49,240 nt of DNA from contig CAZJWR010000024.1 in the NCBI GenBank assembly GCA_964549765.1, forward strand, positions 1 to 49,240, in the 5' to 3' direction. Below the pieces are notes generated by a model that was not told the origin of the DNA, did no database searches, and was given only the letters and a program-made list of their open reading frames with translations. The first letter of the stretch is position 1. Each line of letters begins with the position of its first letter. Source of the stretch: CAZJWR01 sp964549765 (GTDB taxonomy: Bacteria; Zixibacteria; MSB-5A5; GN15; JAAZOE01). The position numbers were made by a program, and so were the translations under genes. Positions 26,901-35,236 of this stretch are shown here, one piece after another.

Positions 26901-27467
26901 CGGATTGGTACCACCCAACTCATAATGGGTATACCGCACGCCGCCGTCGATCACCGCCACGATCACGTTGGGATCACCCGTCTCGACATCCCACGCCGAA
27001 TCGGCGTTGATGCCGTAGGTGTCCCAGTAGTGCCATTGGTCGTACGGAAATGACGTCGAGCCGCCTTCATAGTAGTAGTCGTTCGGCGTCGCCGACAAGC
27101 GATAGATGCCCACCGGCTCGACCCGTTCCACGAACGGCAGCCGGCTATATGCCGCCATCACTTTTTCCAGGTTCCCCTCGGGAAAATGAGCTTTGTAGTA
27201 CCGCGTCAACGGTTCGTCGGCCGCCTTTGATGCCTTGGCGGTGGGGAATTCATGGGCGAAACGTCCCACCTGAAAATTCTGGGCGATGGCCGCCAATGCC
27301 TGATCGTCGGCTTGAGTCCCCTGCTTGAAAATGACCACGCAGCGGTCCTGGGCGTAGCCGACGAACGACGGCCCGAAATCGCGCTCCACCTTGACCACGT
27401 TGGCCGCGAAGGCTCCGCCGGCCAGGACGAGAACGGCAAGGGCAAGCGTCAGAACAATATTCTTCAT
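23910..27467 (-). CDS. Secreted subtilisin-like (S8) protease with four PKD domains and a sorting-type C-terminus
   Basis: 1185 aa. A signal peptide (1-21) is followed by an I9-like propeptide (about 40-125). The S8 catalytic domain has Asp174 (AVIDGG), His254 (GHGTHVSG), oxyanion Asn365 (AAGND) and Ser433 (GTSMSCPH). Three PKD domains follow, each ending near FGDGG ... NPSHxY. An unassigned beta-sandwich-like segment of about 150 residues comes next, then a fourth PKD, an Ig-like region and the tail NRPNPFNPMTTIEF ... SGIYLYRLTTDD. That tail marks export and surface anchoring in FCB bacteria. GGAGGA precedes the ATG. Likely a cell-surface or secreted enzyme for extracellular protein breakdown. 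It stands alone, with its own terminator. Confidence 0.95.
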   Translation of the reverse strand: MKNIVLTLALAVLVLAGGAFAANVVKVERDFGPSFVGYAQDRCVVIFKQGTQADDQALAAIAQNFQVGRFAHEFPTAKASKAADEPLTRYYKAHFPEGNLEKVMAAYSRLPFVERVEPVGIYRLSATPNDYYYEGGSTSFPYDQWHYWDTYGINADSAWDVETGDPNVIVAVIDGGVRYTHYELGGTNPPGPNDNSTNGNIWVNDGEIPGNGIDDDNNGYVDDVIGWDFVASASQCNDADCSTPDNDPMDGMGHGTHVSGTIAAITNNDATWGVAGIAGGWNDGTTGVPANGVKIMCLRVGWSSPLGGYVGMDYVSEALYYVATMVDKGYNITAVNCSWGSSSLIAAAVNAVKARDVQLVVAAGNDNSSSQDYLASRGDCIDVGATDQSGNPASFSNYGSWVDVAAPGVQILSTYHNPSDPANDYIALMDGTSMSCPHVTAVVGLLESYNPALTRQEKYDIITNPANMKPYNMTKNVGPGIVDARRCLDAAGGGCDVAADFSGGPSSGCAPLTVTFTDLSTGTGIDGWSWTFGDGGTSNVQNPSHQYANPGTYTVSLTASSSSQGCNDTQTKTGYITVNGGPTADFSGSPTSGTEPLTVNFTNLSTGATGWSWDFGDGGSSSAQNPSHTYNVGTWTVTLTATNACGSDIAQKIDYITVSPCVSPVADFSGSPTTGCAPLTVDFSDLSTGNPTSWDWNFGDGGSSTAQNPSHSYASVGCYTVTLTVANGCGSDATTKVDYVCADPCGPDRAYAQTDIPVIGTVSGSFANTLASDDVYETITEALYTGHPKKRYSYLEHRWAIDVGGGGSAMTFYVEASRPNNTDGDNFVFSYSPDNVTFTNMVTVANATDQVYSASLPAGLTGTVYIRVLDTDRSWGNESLDPVYIDEMYIEFSSQPGPPVADFVGTPTSGFVPLAVQFTDLSTGNPTSWSWDFGDGVGTSTAQNPSYTYPNAGTYTVSLTATNAYGSDTQTKVGYITVNEPGQTFSHVGNMVVGHVRAGPNTKGTCTVTIVDQDNAPLSDATVYVSYDGPNSGNLSGVTLADGTVYFETAPFKKPATEWCFEITDVTHATYTYDPAANVVTRACESGPVYSLGRPSRTPMEFSLSNRPNPFNPMTTIEFALPKESYVRLDIFNILGQRVVTLADGHFSAGWYSYDWDASGVASGIYLYRLTTDDFVKTKRMLLMK

Positions 27468-28532
27468 GATTCCTCCGATGAGATTGTGAAGGGTTCCAAT
27501 CCTACAAAATATGCCTTTCCGCGAAAGCTGTTTTCACCTCCTTCCGCACGGACAGGTACACGTATGAGACAAACGTATGAAACTCATTAATACCGGGGCA
27601 GCCATACGATCGGATTGATCGCCGGAGGACAATACGATAGAAATTTTGAGTGCAGCGCTGTAAGAAGGCATCGATGACAACCCCTCGTTGTCTTCACGTG
27701 AGGTTTAACGTTGCCAACGTAAAGAATTTTTGAGATTTTTTCAACCGAAATTTTGGATACGGAAGGGCCGCGCTTAAGACCCAACCGATGGCAGGAATTG
27801 ATAAAAAAGCGCCCGGCAGGGAGAGCACGAACCCTGCCAGGCTGCTGTGCCCATTCAGCCTTTGATCGACTGAGGGGCCCCTCGGACGACTTAATCCGAT
27901 ACAGTCGGTACTGAATCCCGGCCAAATGAAACGAGCGCCGGGATGTCCTACACCCTGTTAAAAAGATCCTGTGACCGCCTGTCCCTGAATCGCATGGGGG
28001 ATTGCGAGTGTGGTTATTTATTTGTCTCTAATCGATAGCCGTACTCCTGCCTGTATCTCCTGTGCACCGACCCCCTTTTGCCATCAACCTAATCTCTATT
28101 CGGGCATAACGCACTATGTCGGATCACACCAACTTATTTCCGGGACCCGTCCTTTCGGTCCGGGCCCCGACAAACCGGAATAGGCTCCCCCTAAGCCACA
28201 GTCGTCCGGCATTAGAGCCCCGCACTTGTCAGCAGTAAATATATGTCTAACAAATTCAATGCCGATTCCAATGTCCGCGATCCATTGCCGAGAATTTTCT
28301 GCAACATATTGACTGTTAATAACTTGCGGGAAGGGAACGGCCCCGCGTACGAATCGTAGGCAGGAGAGATATCGGATAGAAGCGTCTATTTTTTTGGACG
28401 ACAACGGCGCGCCATCTTCTCCGTTGTCGTATAGAACTGAGGAAACTAAGGTTACGTGAAAATACCCGGCGTCCATGATGTGGACGGAGCGTCTTGGGTG
28501 TGGACGGGACTTCCGGTTAATAGCGACGGCCT
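27468..28532. other. Intergenic stretch of about 1.06 kb with no recognisable gene
   Basis: No frame here has convincing codon use; the two open frames over 100 codons (27587-27925 and 28114-28476, both minus) look spurious. What is visible: a direct repeat ACGTATGAGAC/ACGTATGAAAC near 27560-27585; a near-palindrome at 27704-27723 centred on AACGTTGCCAACGT; a hairpin GGCAGGG/CCCTGCC near 27815-27840 followed on the minus strand, after a short spacer, by a T-run; and a perfect 10-bp inverted repeat at 28398-28430. The T-run hairpin could end a non-coding RNA or a readthrough transcript from the activator gene. Confidence 0.5.
28398..28430. repeat. Perfect 10-bp inverted repeat
   Basis: ACGACAACGG (28398-28407) and CCGTTGTCGT (28421-28430) flank a 13-nt loop. 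On the minus strand the stem is followed by a run of A, not T, so it is not an ordinary terminator for the activator gene ending at 28533. It may be an RNA processing element or a protein-binding site. Confidence 0.5.
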
Positions 28533-30374
28533 TTAATCCCCGTCGGAAAAATCCCCCGAAGGTGGTGTGATGTTGTATTTCTTGATTTTATTGTAGAGCG
28601 TCTGTTTGCTGCCGTACCCGAGTATCTCGTGGGCCCGGGTCTTGTTCCAATTCACCATGTTCAGGACTTTTATGATCTCCCGCCGTTCCGTTTCTTGAAC
28701 CGTTGAGATGTCGTCCTCGCCCTTGTCCGGGCCAGGCCGTCGTATACGTTCCGGAAGGTCGAAGCTGAAGACGATCTCTTTACTTCGAGCCGCGAGTTCT
28801 TTTATCAATTCCCGCAGTTCCCTGATATTGCCCGGCCAATCATAGTCGATCAGCATCCGCATAGCCCCGTGCGAGACTGCCCGGAGTCTTGTCTGCATTT
28901 GATCTATGAAGAAATACGTCAGGATCGGGATATCCCCCTTGCGTTCCTTCAACGGCGGCAACTTGATCTGCCGGCCGAATCTCAGCAAAAGATCATTCCG
29001 AAACTCGCCCTCTGCGACCGCCCGATCAAGATCGATATTGGTGGCGGCTATCACCTTGACGTCAATGTATTCCTCCGAAGCCGACCCGACCGGGGCGATT
29101 TGTTTCTCCTCCACCGCCCGTCTCAGCTTCATTTGGATATCATGACTGATGTCGCCGATCTCGTCGAGATAAATTGTTCCGCCTTCGGCTTTGTGAAACG
29201 CCCCCTCGGAGCTCTGGTCGGCGCCGGTATAGCTGCCTTTCTTCCAGCCGAACAGGACGCTTGAAACCATCCCCTTGTCCAGATTGGACAATTCCACGGT
29301 AATAAACGGCCCGGTGGCCCGGGCCGACCGGGCATGAATCGTCCTCGCGGTTATCTCCTTGCCCGTACCGGTCGAGCCGCGCAACAAAATATTGCTGGCG
29401 ATATCGGTGCATTGGTCGATGGCGGCGACAATTTCTTTCATTTCGGGGCTTTTGGCCACCATGTCGACGTCCCAATCGAAACGCTCATCGGCCCTGGGGC
29501 CGATTTCCCCGTTGGTGTGCCTGCGTTGATGGAGAGCTTCCGGCAAACGCCGACAAAGCAGATCGAGAAAGACGCGGTTCTCGTCGGAAAAACACCGCCC
29601 CCGGTCGCATTCGAGATAAATAATCCCTCTCCGGTCGGCATCCAGCGATAACGGAGAACACAAGATCGCCGTCCCGGCGAAGAAGGCGACGACGGCGTTC
29701 CCGTCGGAAAGAACCTGCTGAACATATTCGGCGGCAACGCCCAGTTGTTCTCCGTGATCGATATCGATTCCGTAGATCGCTTTGGGCGCTATCGCGAACG
29801 GGACCTCTACGCCGGCGATGATCCCCCGCCTGGCGTCCACCGCCGATGCCACGCAAGTCAGCAGTTCGTCATACATGTTTTCATCGTCCGACAACAGCCG
29901 CAGTCGCTGCAAAATGTCATGCAGGATTTGCCGGGTACCGTCCGAAATCTGATCCGACTGATCCGCCGAAATATCTTCCAGGGCTGTTTTTTCCGACTTC
30001 TCGCGTCCCGCGGGCGCCGCCATCATGATCCTTACAGCCTGCGACAAATCGGCGGTCACGTGTTCCCTTTCGCAGTACCGAAGTTCGAAATCCCCGATAC
30101 CGATCCGGTCCAAATCGTGTAGCGGTCGGCCGTAAACAAGGCGGCCGTTGACGAAGGTGCCGTTGGCGCTGGCCAGGTCGCGAATGAAATAATGCCCCTG
30201 TTTATCCTTGACGATCACCGCGTGATACCGCGAGACCCGGCGGGACGCATCACGGAGCGGCAAATCCGATCCGCCGTAGGCGTCGAGACTATCCCGTCCG
30301 ATGGTAATAATATCTCCATTAAACGAGAACCGCCTCAATTCTTTCCCGTGCTTTTTTACCTGCAAAAGCGGCAT
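28533..30374 (-). CDS. FHA-GAF-AAA+ sigma54-type transcriptional activator
   Basis: 613 aa. An N-terminal FHA domain (about 5-100: IGRDS, SRYHAVI, ANGTFVNG) recognises phosphothreonine. A GAF-like segment follows (about 150-285). The AAA+ domain has Walker A GSTGTGKE at 333-340, a sigma54-contact loop GSYTGA at 380-385 in place of the usual GAFTGA, and Walker B GGTIYLDEIGD at 398-408. The C-terminal Fis-type helix-turn-helix covers about 570-605 (LNMVNWNKTRAHEILGYGS). Such FHA activators are controlled by Ser/Thr kinases in myxobacteria. It is divergent from an operon encoding exactly such a kinase. GGAT precedes the ATG. Target promoters are not identified. Confidence 0.93.
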   Translation of the reverse strand: MPLLQVKKHGKELRRFSFNGDIITIGRDSLDAYGGSDLPLRDASRRVSRYHAVIVKDKQGHYFIRDLASANGTFVNGRLVYGRPLHDLDRIGIGDFELRYCEREHVTADLSQAVRIMMAAPAGREKSEKTALEDISADQSDQISDGTRQILHDILQRLRLLSDDENMYDELLTCVASAVDARRGIIAGVEVPFAIAPKAIYGIDIDHGEQLGVAAEYVQQVLSDGNAVVAFFAGTAILCSPLSLDADRRGIIYLECDRGRCFSDENRVFLDLLCRRLPEALHQRRHTNGEIGPRADERFDWDVDMVAKSPEMKEIVAAIDQCTDIASNILLRGSTGTGKEITARTIHARSARATGPFITVELSNLDKGMVSSVLFGWKKGSYTGADQSSEGAFHKAEGGTIYLDEIGDISHDIQMKLRRAVEEKQIAPVGSASEEYIDVKVIAATNIDLDRAVAEGEFRNDLLLRFGRQIKLPPLKERKGDIPILTYFFIDQMQTRLRAVSHGAMRMLIDYDWPGNIRELRELIKELAARSKEIVFSFDLPERIRRPGPDKGEDDISTVQETERREIIKVLNMVNWNKTRAHEILGYGSKQTLYNKIKKYNITPPSGDFSDGD

Positions 30375-30455
30375 AGATCCCCTGTCCGACGTGTTGTTTT
30401 AAATGACATAACCCCGATCCTGGACGTTATTTCACACGGCTTTGATAAGCGTCTC

Positions 30456-30484
30456 AATCTAAACGAATTGTCTGATCCTGTCAA
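30456..30484 (-). promoter_or_regulatory. Sigma70-type promoter of the FHA activator gene
   Basis: On the minus strand, TTGACA (30479-30484, perfect) and TAGATT (30456-30461) are separated by 17 bp. The start near 30449 gives a leader of about 75 nt before the ATG at 30374. It lies back to back with the plus-strand promoter at 30524-30551. Confidence 0.6.
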
Positions 30485-30523
30485 CTGCCAATTTCCTTCG
30501 TATATATCTTCTATTCTTGACTA

Positions 30524-30551
30524 TTGACTTGTAGGTTCAAGGGTTTATATT
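30524..30551 (+). promoter_or_regulatory. Sigma70-type promoter of the propeller-kinase operon
   Basis: TTGACT (30524-30529) and TATATT (30546-30551) are separated by 16 bp. The start near 30558 gives a leader of about 60 nt to the ATG at 30617, which has GGGAAGGG as ribosome binding site. Both operon and activator thus appear to use housekeeping-type promoters; no convincing sigma54 box was seen in this gap. Confidence 0.55.
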
Positions 30552-30616
30552 ACTTTTACCATTGACGTAACGTCGGGACAATTTCAACATATCGCCGATA
30601 TCGGGAAGGGCGCACT

Positions 30617-33600
30617 ATGAGACCTCTGCATCGTGGCGGTATCGCCATCGTTTCTTTTCTCTTTATCTGTCTTCTGCCGGCAAATTCATTTTCAATATCC
30701 GCTGCCGACTTTGGCGCGGGCGCACTATTTCCACACATCGTGGCGGCGGCCACGCCGGTTTCCGCGGGTCACGGCCCGCTGGGGGGAACGCTGATCGCTT
30801 CGATTAACGGCCTCTTGCCGCCGACTATTGTCGACCATTCGCCGCCGAGCAACGGTCTTGATGTGGATCGGACGGCGACCATCAGCGTCACGTTCGACAG
30901 CGACATGGACGGCTCCAGCATCAATGCCTCCACTTTCGTCGTCAACGGGGCCATCTCGGGCCGCCACAGCGGCGTCATTGCATACGATGCTCCCACCCGC
31001 ACGGCCGAGTTTACTCCACAGATACCGTTTGCCATCGGGGAGGTCGTGTCGGTAACGCTCACCGTCGGGATTCGTTCCGGCGGAGCCGAACCGCTTGCTT
31101 CGCCCTATGTCTGGCAGTTCACGGCCCGCGCTGAAGGAGGAACCGGGAAATTCGATTTCGGCCCTGCTGTACCTTCAATGGGAAGCCCCATCTGCCTTGC
31201 CGTTGGCGAATTCAACGACGATGAGTATCTTGACATTGTCACCACTGACTATGACTCAAGCAGGATAAGCGTCCTTTTCAACAACGGTGACAGCACCCTG
31301 ACCCGTGACTCCACATATGCCGCCGGAACGTCTACGATAGGTGTGTGCGCGGGCGATTTCAACGCCGACGGGTTTATGGATATCGCCGCCGTTGGTAATG
31401 CTTCCAACGATATGATAGTATTCCTCAATGTCGGCGACGGCACGTTTTCGCCCCAAACGCCAGTTGCCGCGGGGACCGCACCGCGAAGCATAATCTCCTT
31501 TGATGTTGACGGTGACGGGGATCTTGACCTGGCTGCCGCCAATACCGCCTCGAAGGACATATCCATTTTCCTCAATGACGGCACCGGCATTTTCGTGCAG
31601 GATTCTCTCTATCCGGTCGCGGCGACACTTTTTTATATCAGCTCCGCTGACCTCGATCGTAACGGAAGCTTGGACCTCGTCATTGCCGGGAGCAATACCA
31701 ACCAGGTTTATGCCATACTCAACCGGGGCGATGGGACTTTTTCCGACCCGGTTCCATATGCGACTGCCAATCATCCCCGGGGAACGGCCACAGCGGATTA
31801 CAACGGCGACGGCTTCGCTGACATTTCGACGGCGGACGATTGGACGTTCAATATATCGATATTCCTTAACCAAGGTGACAGCACGTTCGGCGAAAATAGC
31901 ATCTACTCGACGGGCGTCGACGGACCATTCCTGGATGCCAACGGCGATCTGGACGCCGACGGTGATATCGATATCATCACCGCCAACGGCGGTTACGGTA
32001 GCGCATCGATCATGATCAACGCCGGAGACGGCACCTTTGCGCTCGACCGCGCCTATCAGATAGGCGCAGCCAACACTTTTGGCGTTGTCCCGGCGGACAT
32101 GGATGGTGACGGAGATATGGATGTTGTGATGTCTTCTATGAGCCCGTCTCAGATTCAGATCATTTTCAACAAAGACCGGCAGGCGGTGGATTCCACACAT
32201 CCGCGAGCCGAGGAGACATTCATTTCTCTCACCGACAGTATTGTCGTTTTCTTCGGAGCGCCGATCAATCAGGCAACGATGACCGACAGTGCTTTTGTTG
32301 TGCGATCCCGAGCCGCCGGGAAGGTCTCCGGCACAATCGACTATATCGGATCGACAATTGCTGTTTTCAGGCCTGATCAGCCGTTCCTACCGGGTGACGA
32401 AATTTCCGCGACCGTTACCGATAAAGTGGATGTTATCAGCAGCGACCGCCTCGTCAAATCATATTCGTGGACATTCTCGACCGCCGTGCAGGGCGGCATC
32501 GGCGCCTTTCAGCCATCCCGCCAGTTTGCCGTAGATCTCCATCCGCGGTCGTTATGCGCCGCCGACCTCAATAACGATGGATTACTCGACTTGGCCGTCC
32601 CTTCGAGCTCCAAAAATCTGATTTCGCTCCTCATCAATAACGGCGACAGCACATTTACCTTCGATACCGCCGGACTGGTCGAGCGCATCCCCTATGACAT
32701 CGCGGCCGCCGACCTCGATGGTGACGGTGATCTCGACCTCATCACCGCTTGTCTCGGCGACAGTTCGGTGGTCATCTGCTACAACGACGGCACCGGACGA
32801 TGCGGATCGACCTCGCGATTTGCCGAAGGGGTAAAGACGACTTCCCTGGCGATAGCGGATTTCAACAAGGACGGGCATCCTGATATCGCGGCGGCAAAAG
32901 TATATTCGAAAAGCGTCTATGTCTATTTCAATGACGGCCAAGGCGGTTTTTCGGCCCCGGGCGTCCCCTGCGATATGCGATATATGCCCTACAGCATCGT
33001 TGCCGTCGATCTTGACAGCGACGGCGATGAAGACCTCGCCTCCTCAATATTCTGCGATTCCCATTATGTCGGCGTCATGTACAACAACGGCTATGGAGAA
33101 TTCTTCCAGCAGGAGGTCATGTCGGTGTACCCGTCCGAAGATGGTACGTTTCAGGATTCGACCCATTCGGTGTATGCCGGCGATTTGAACAACGACGGGT
33201 TCGCCGATCTGGCCGTGGGCAATGTCCGGGTTAATAACGTGTCGGTTCTGCTGAACGACCGCTTCGGATCGTTTACATCGCCGGTTACCTATGATGTCAC
33301 GGCGCGGCCACATTCCATCTTCGGCGGCGATTTCGACGGAGACGGCGACGTCGATCTGGCGACCGCCGACCAGTCCATCCCCGGGTACGTGACTGTCATG
33401 GAAAACCTGGGTGACGGGACCTTCGGCGATCAGCATGATTATCCGGTCGGTGACAGCACTCATGCCGTCATCGGCGCCGATATCGACGGCGACGGCGACT
33501 TGGATATTCTGGCCGCCAACGGTGATTCCCATAATATATCGGTGCTCCTCAATCGGGACAGTGCCTACGTCGAGCCGTTGCCTATTCCTGATACGGTCGC

Positions 33601-35191
33601 CCGAGGCGATAGCTGCCTGATGCAGGTCAAAGTGCTCGGCGATCCGGACGACGTCATCCTTCATTATCGTCTAGGCGGAGAAGCCGTCTGGACGGATACG
33701 ATCCTGCAATCGTCCGATACTGTCTATCAGTGCAAAATTGCGACCGATTTCACCGGCCTGCGCAGCACCGGCTATTTCTTCGAGATCAACCAGCTGGAGG
33801 TGACCAAAACCCTGCCGACAACCGACGCCGCCATCAAGCCTTACTATATTCGCAGTGAATTGTCCGACGTTTTGACGCCTGATCTGCAGGATAGTGTGTA
33901 TCTGAATATCGGGTTCCCCTTCGATATCGATCCCGGCCAGCCGGCGGCGGTTTTCGAGGACGATTTCGGAGCGTACGATATATTGAAGTGGCGACTGGGT
34001 CGATGGAATCCCGACAAGACCCCTCCCGGCTACGACGAATACCCGGCCCTCGATTCGATACGCCGCCGCGACGGCTATTGGCTGCACAACCGGACCGGGG
34101 CGCATCTCGACGCCAGCGGCTTTTCGGCCCTGCCGGATACGGTAATCGTCGATACGGCCTACGCCCGCATCGACCTCCGACCCGGTTGGAACCAGATCGC
34201 GACGCCGTTCGATTTTCCGGTTTCATGGAACCACCGGCGTCTCAACAATGAAATCGACGCCGTCATCAATGCCTATATCGCTACCGACACCGGCAGTTAC
34301 TATTACGCCACCGATACGCTACTGCCGTTCCATGGCTATTTTCTGTACAGCAATGCTACCGAGACGACTCCACTCTTCCTGCCCTATATCCGTGCGAACC
34401 TCCTGCCCAAAATCGCGCTGTTGCCGGTCGCGCCCCGGCATGACTTCTGGCAGGCCCAGCTCAGCCTGGAAGCGGACGGCGCGGGGGATATGACCAATAT
34501 TTTTGGCGTCCGGCCGCGGGCGGCGGACGGGCGCGATGAATTCGATCTGCATGAACCGCCCCTGCCGCCCGGCAAATATGTATCGCTCTGTTTTGAGCGA
34601 GCCGGCGATGACGGCAAGACTGAATTGTTGAGCGGTGATTTCCGCGAACCGGGCCGGGGATGGATGTTCAATCTCCTGGTTCGGGGCAACTCCGGCGGTG
34701 CGGCGCGTTTGCGATTGACCGACACCCTGCTTCTGCCGCCTGATTATGCCGTTATGCTCGTGGATATCATCGCCGGCGCCAGATACTCGATTCCCCGCGC
34801 CGGCGTCCTGAATCTGCCGCGTGTACCCACCGTCGAGGGCGTGCATTATCGGTTGATTGTCGGGGATGAGGCCTATGTCGATTCACACAGCGGATCGAAC
34901 CCCGCCATACCGGAACGATTCCGTCTGTACCAGAATCATCCCAATCCGTTCAACCCGGCCACGACGATCAGGTTCGATCTTCCGGCACCAGCGCACGCCC
35001 GGCTCGACATCTTTAATATCCTCGGTCAGCGCGTGACGACGCTGCTCGACCGCGATATGCCGGCAGGGTCACATGCGGTGCGATGGGACGGCCGGGACGG
35101 TAACGGACGGGCGGTCGCCAGCGGCGTCTATTTTTATCGCCTGAATGCCGGAACGGACGTGGACAAACGAAAGATGATCCTGCTGAAGTGA
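30617..35191 (+). CDS. Giant secreted FG-GAP/VCBS double beta-propeller protein with sorting-type C-terminus
   Basis: 1524 aa. A signal peptide (about 1-30) is followed by two similar halves. Each half has an Ig-like Big_5-type domain (about 72-170, and about 520-640) followed by seven FG-GAP blades. The blades carry Ca2+-binding motifs such as DVDGDGDLDL, DYNGDGFADI, DMDGDGDMDV and DLNNDGFADL; I count seven in each half, enough for two complete seven-bladed propellers. A further 450 residues of unassigned beta-rich sequence follow. The tail is HPNPFNPATTIRF ... LDIFNILGQRV ... SGVYFYRLN. It is probably surface-exposed and adhesive or ligand-binding. First gene of an operon, 45 bp before the kinase. 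Confidence 0.93.
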   Translation: MRPLHRGGIAIVSFLFICLLPANSFSISAADFGAGALFPHIVAAATPVSAGHGPLGGTLIASINGLLPPTIVDHSPPSNGLDVDRTATISVTFDSDMDGSSINASTFVVNGAISGRHSGVIAYDAPTRTAEFTPQIPFAIGEVVSVTLTVGIRSGGAEPLASPYVWQFTARAEGGTGKFDFGPAVPSMGSPICLAVGEFNDDEYLDIVTTDYDSSRISVLFNNGDSTLTRDSTYAAGTSTIGVCAGDFNADGFMDIAAVGNASNDMIVFLNVGDGTFSPQTPVAAGTAPRSIISFDVDGDGDLDLAAANTASKDISIFLNDGTGIFVQDSLYPVAATLFYISSADLDRNGSLDLVIAGSNTNQVYAILNRGDGTFSDPVPYATANHPRGTATADYNGDGFADISTADDWTFNISIFLNQGDSTFGENSIYSTGVDGPFLDANGDLDADGDIDIITANGGYGSASIMINAGDGTFALDRAYQIGAANTFGVVPADMDGDGDMDVVMSSMSPSQIQIIFNKDRQAVDSTHPRAEETFISLTDSIVVFFGAPINQATMTDSAFVVRSRAAGKVSGTIDYIGSTIAVFRPDQPFLPGDEISATVTDKVDVISSDRLVKSYSWTFSTAVQGGIGAFQPSRQFAVDLHPRSLCAADLNNDGLLDLAVPSSSKNLISLLINNGDSTFTFDTAGLVERIPYDIAAADLDGDGDLDLITACLGDSSVVICYNDGTGRCGSTSRFAEGVKTTSLAIADFNKDGHPDIAAAKVYSKSVYVYFNDGQGGFSAPGVPCDMRYMPYSIVAVDLDSDGDEDLASSIFCDSHYVGVMYNNGYGEFFQQEVMSVYPSEDGTFQDSTHSVYAGDLNNDGFADLAVGNVRVNNVSVLLNDRFGSFTSPVTYDVTARPHSIFGGDFDGDGDVDLATADQSIPGYVTVMENLGDGTFGDQHDYPVGDSTHAVIGADIDGDGDLDILAANGDSHNISVLLNRDSAYVEPLPIPDTVARGDSCLMQVKVLGDPDDVILHYRLGGEAVWTDTILQSSDTVYQCKIATDFTGLRSTGYFFEINQLEVTKTLPTTDAAIKPYYIRSELSDVLTPDLQDSVYLNIGFPFDIDPGQPAAVFEDDFGAYDILKWRLGRWNPDKTPPGYDEYPALDSIRRRDGYWLHNRTGAHLDASGFSALPDTVIVDTAYARIDLRPGWNQIATPFDFPVSWNHRRLNNEIDAVINAYIATDTGSYYYATDTLLPFHGYFLYSNATETTPLFLPYIRANLLPKIALLPVAPRHDFWQAQLSLEADGAGDMTNIFGVRPRAADGRDEFDLHEPPLPPGKYVSLCFERAGDDGKTELLSGDFREPGRGWMFNLLVRGNSGGAARLRLTDTLLLPPDYAVMLVDIIAGARYSIPRAGVLNLPRVPTVEGVHYRLIVGDEAYVDSHSGSNPAIPERFRLYQNHPNPFNPATTIRFDLPAPAHARLDIFNILGQRVTTLLDRDMPAGSHAVRWDGRDGNGRAVASGVYFYRLNAGTDVDKRKMILLK

Positions 35192-35236
35192 TCGGTTACA
35201 CACGCAACCAGCGAGATAGTGGACGATAAGAGATTT

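Noticed and set aside
27587..27925. 112-codon minus-strand frame in the large gap
   Set aside because: Composition unlike coding sequence and it contains the terminator-like hairpin.
28114..28476. 120-codon minus-strand frame in the large gap
   Set aside because: No clear ribosome binding site, irregular composition and no family resemblance.
31256..32200. 314-codon antisense frame in the propeller gene
   Set aside because: Results from the repetitive FG-GAP codons; no independent features.
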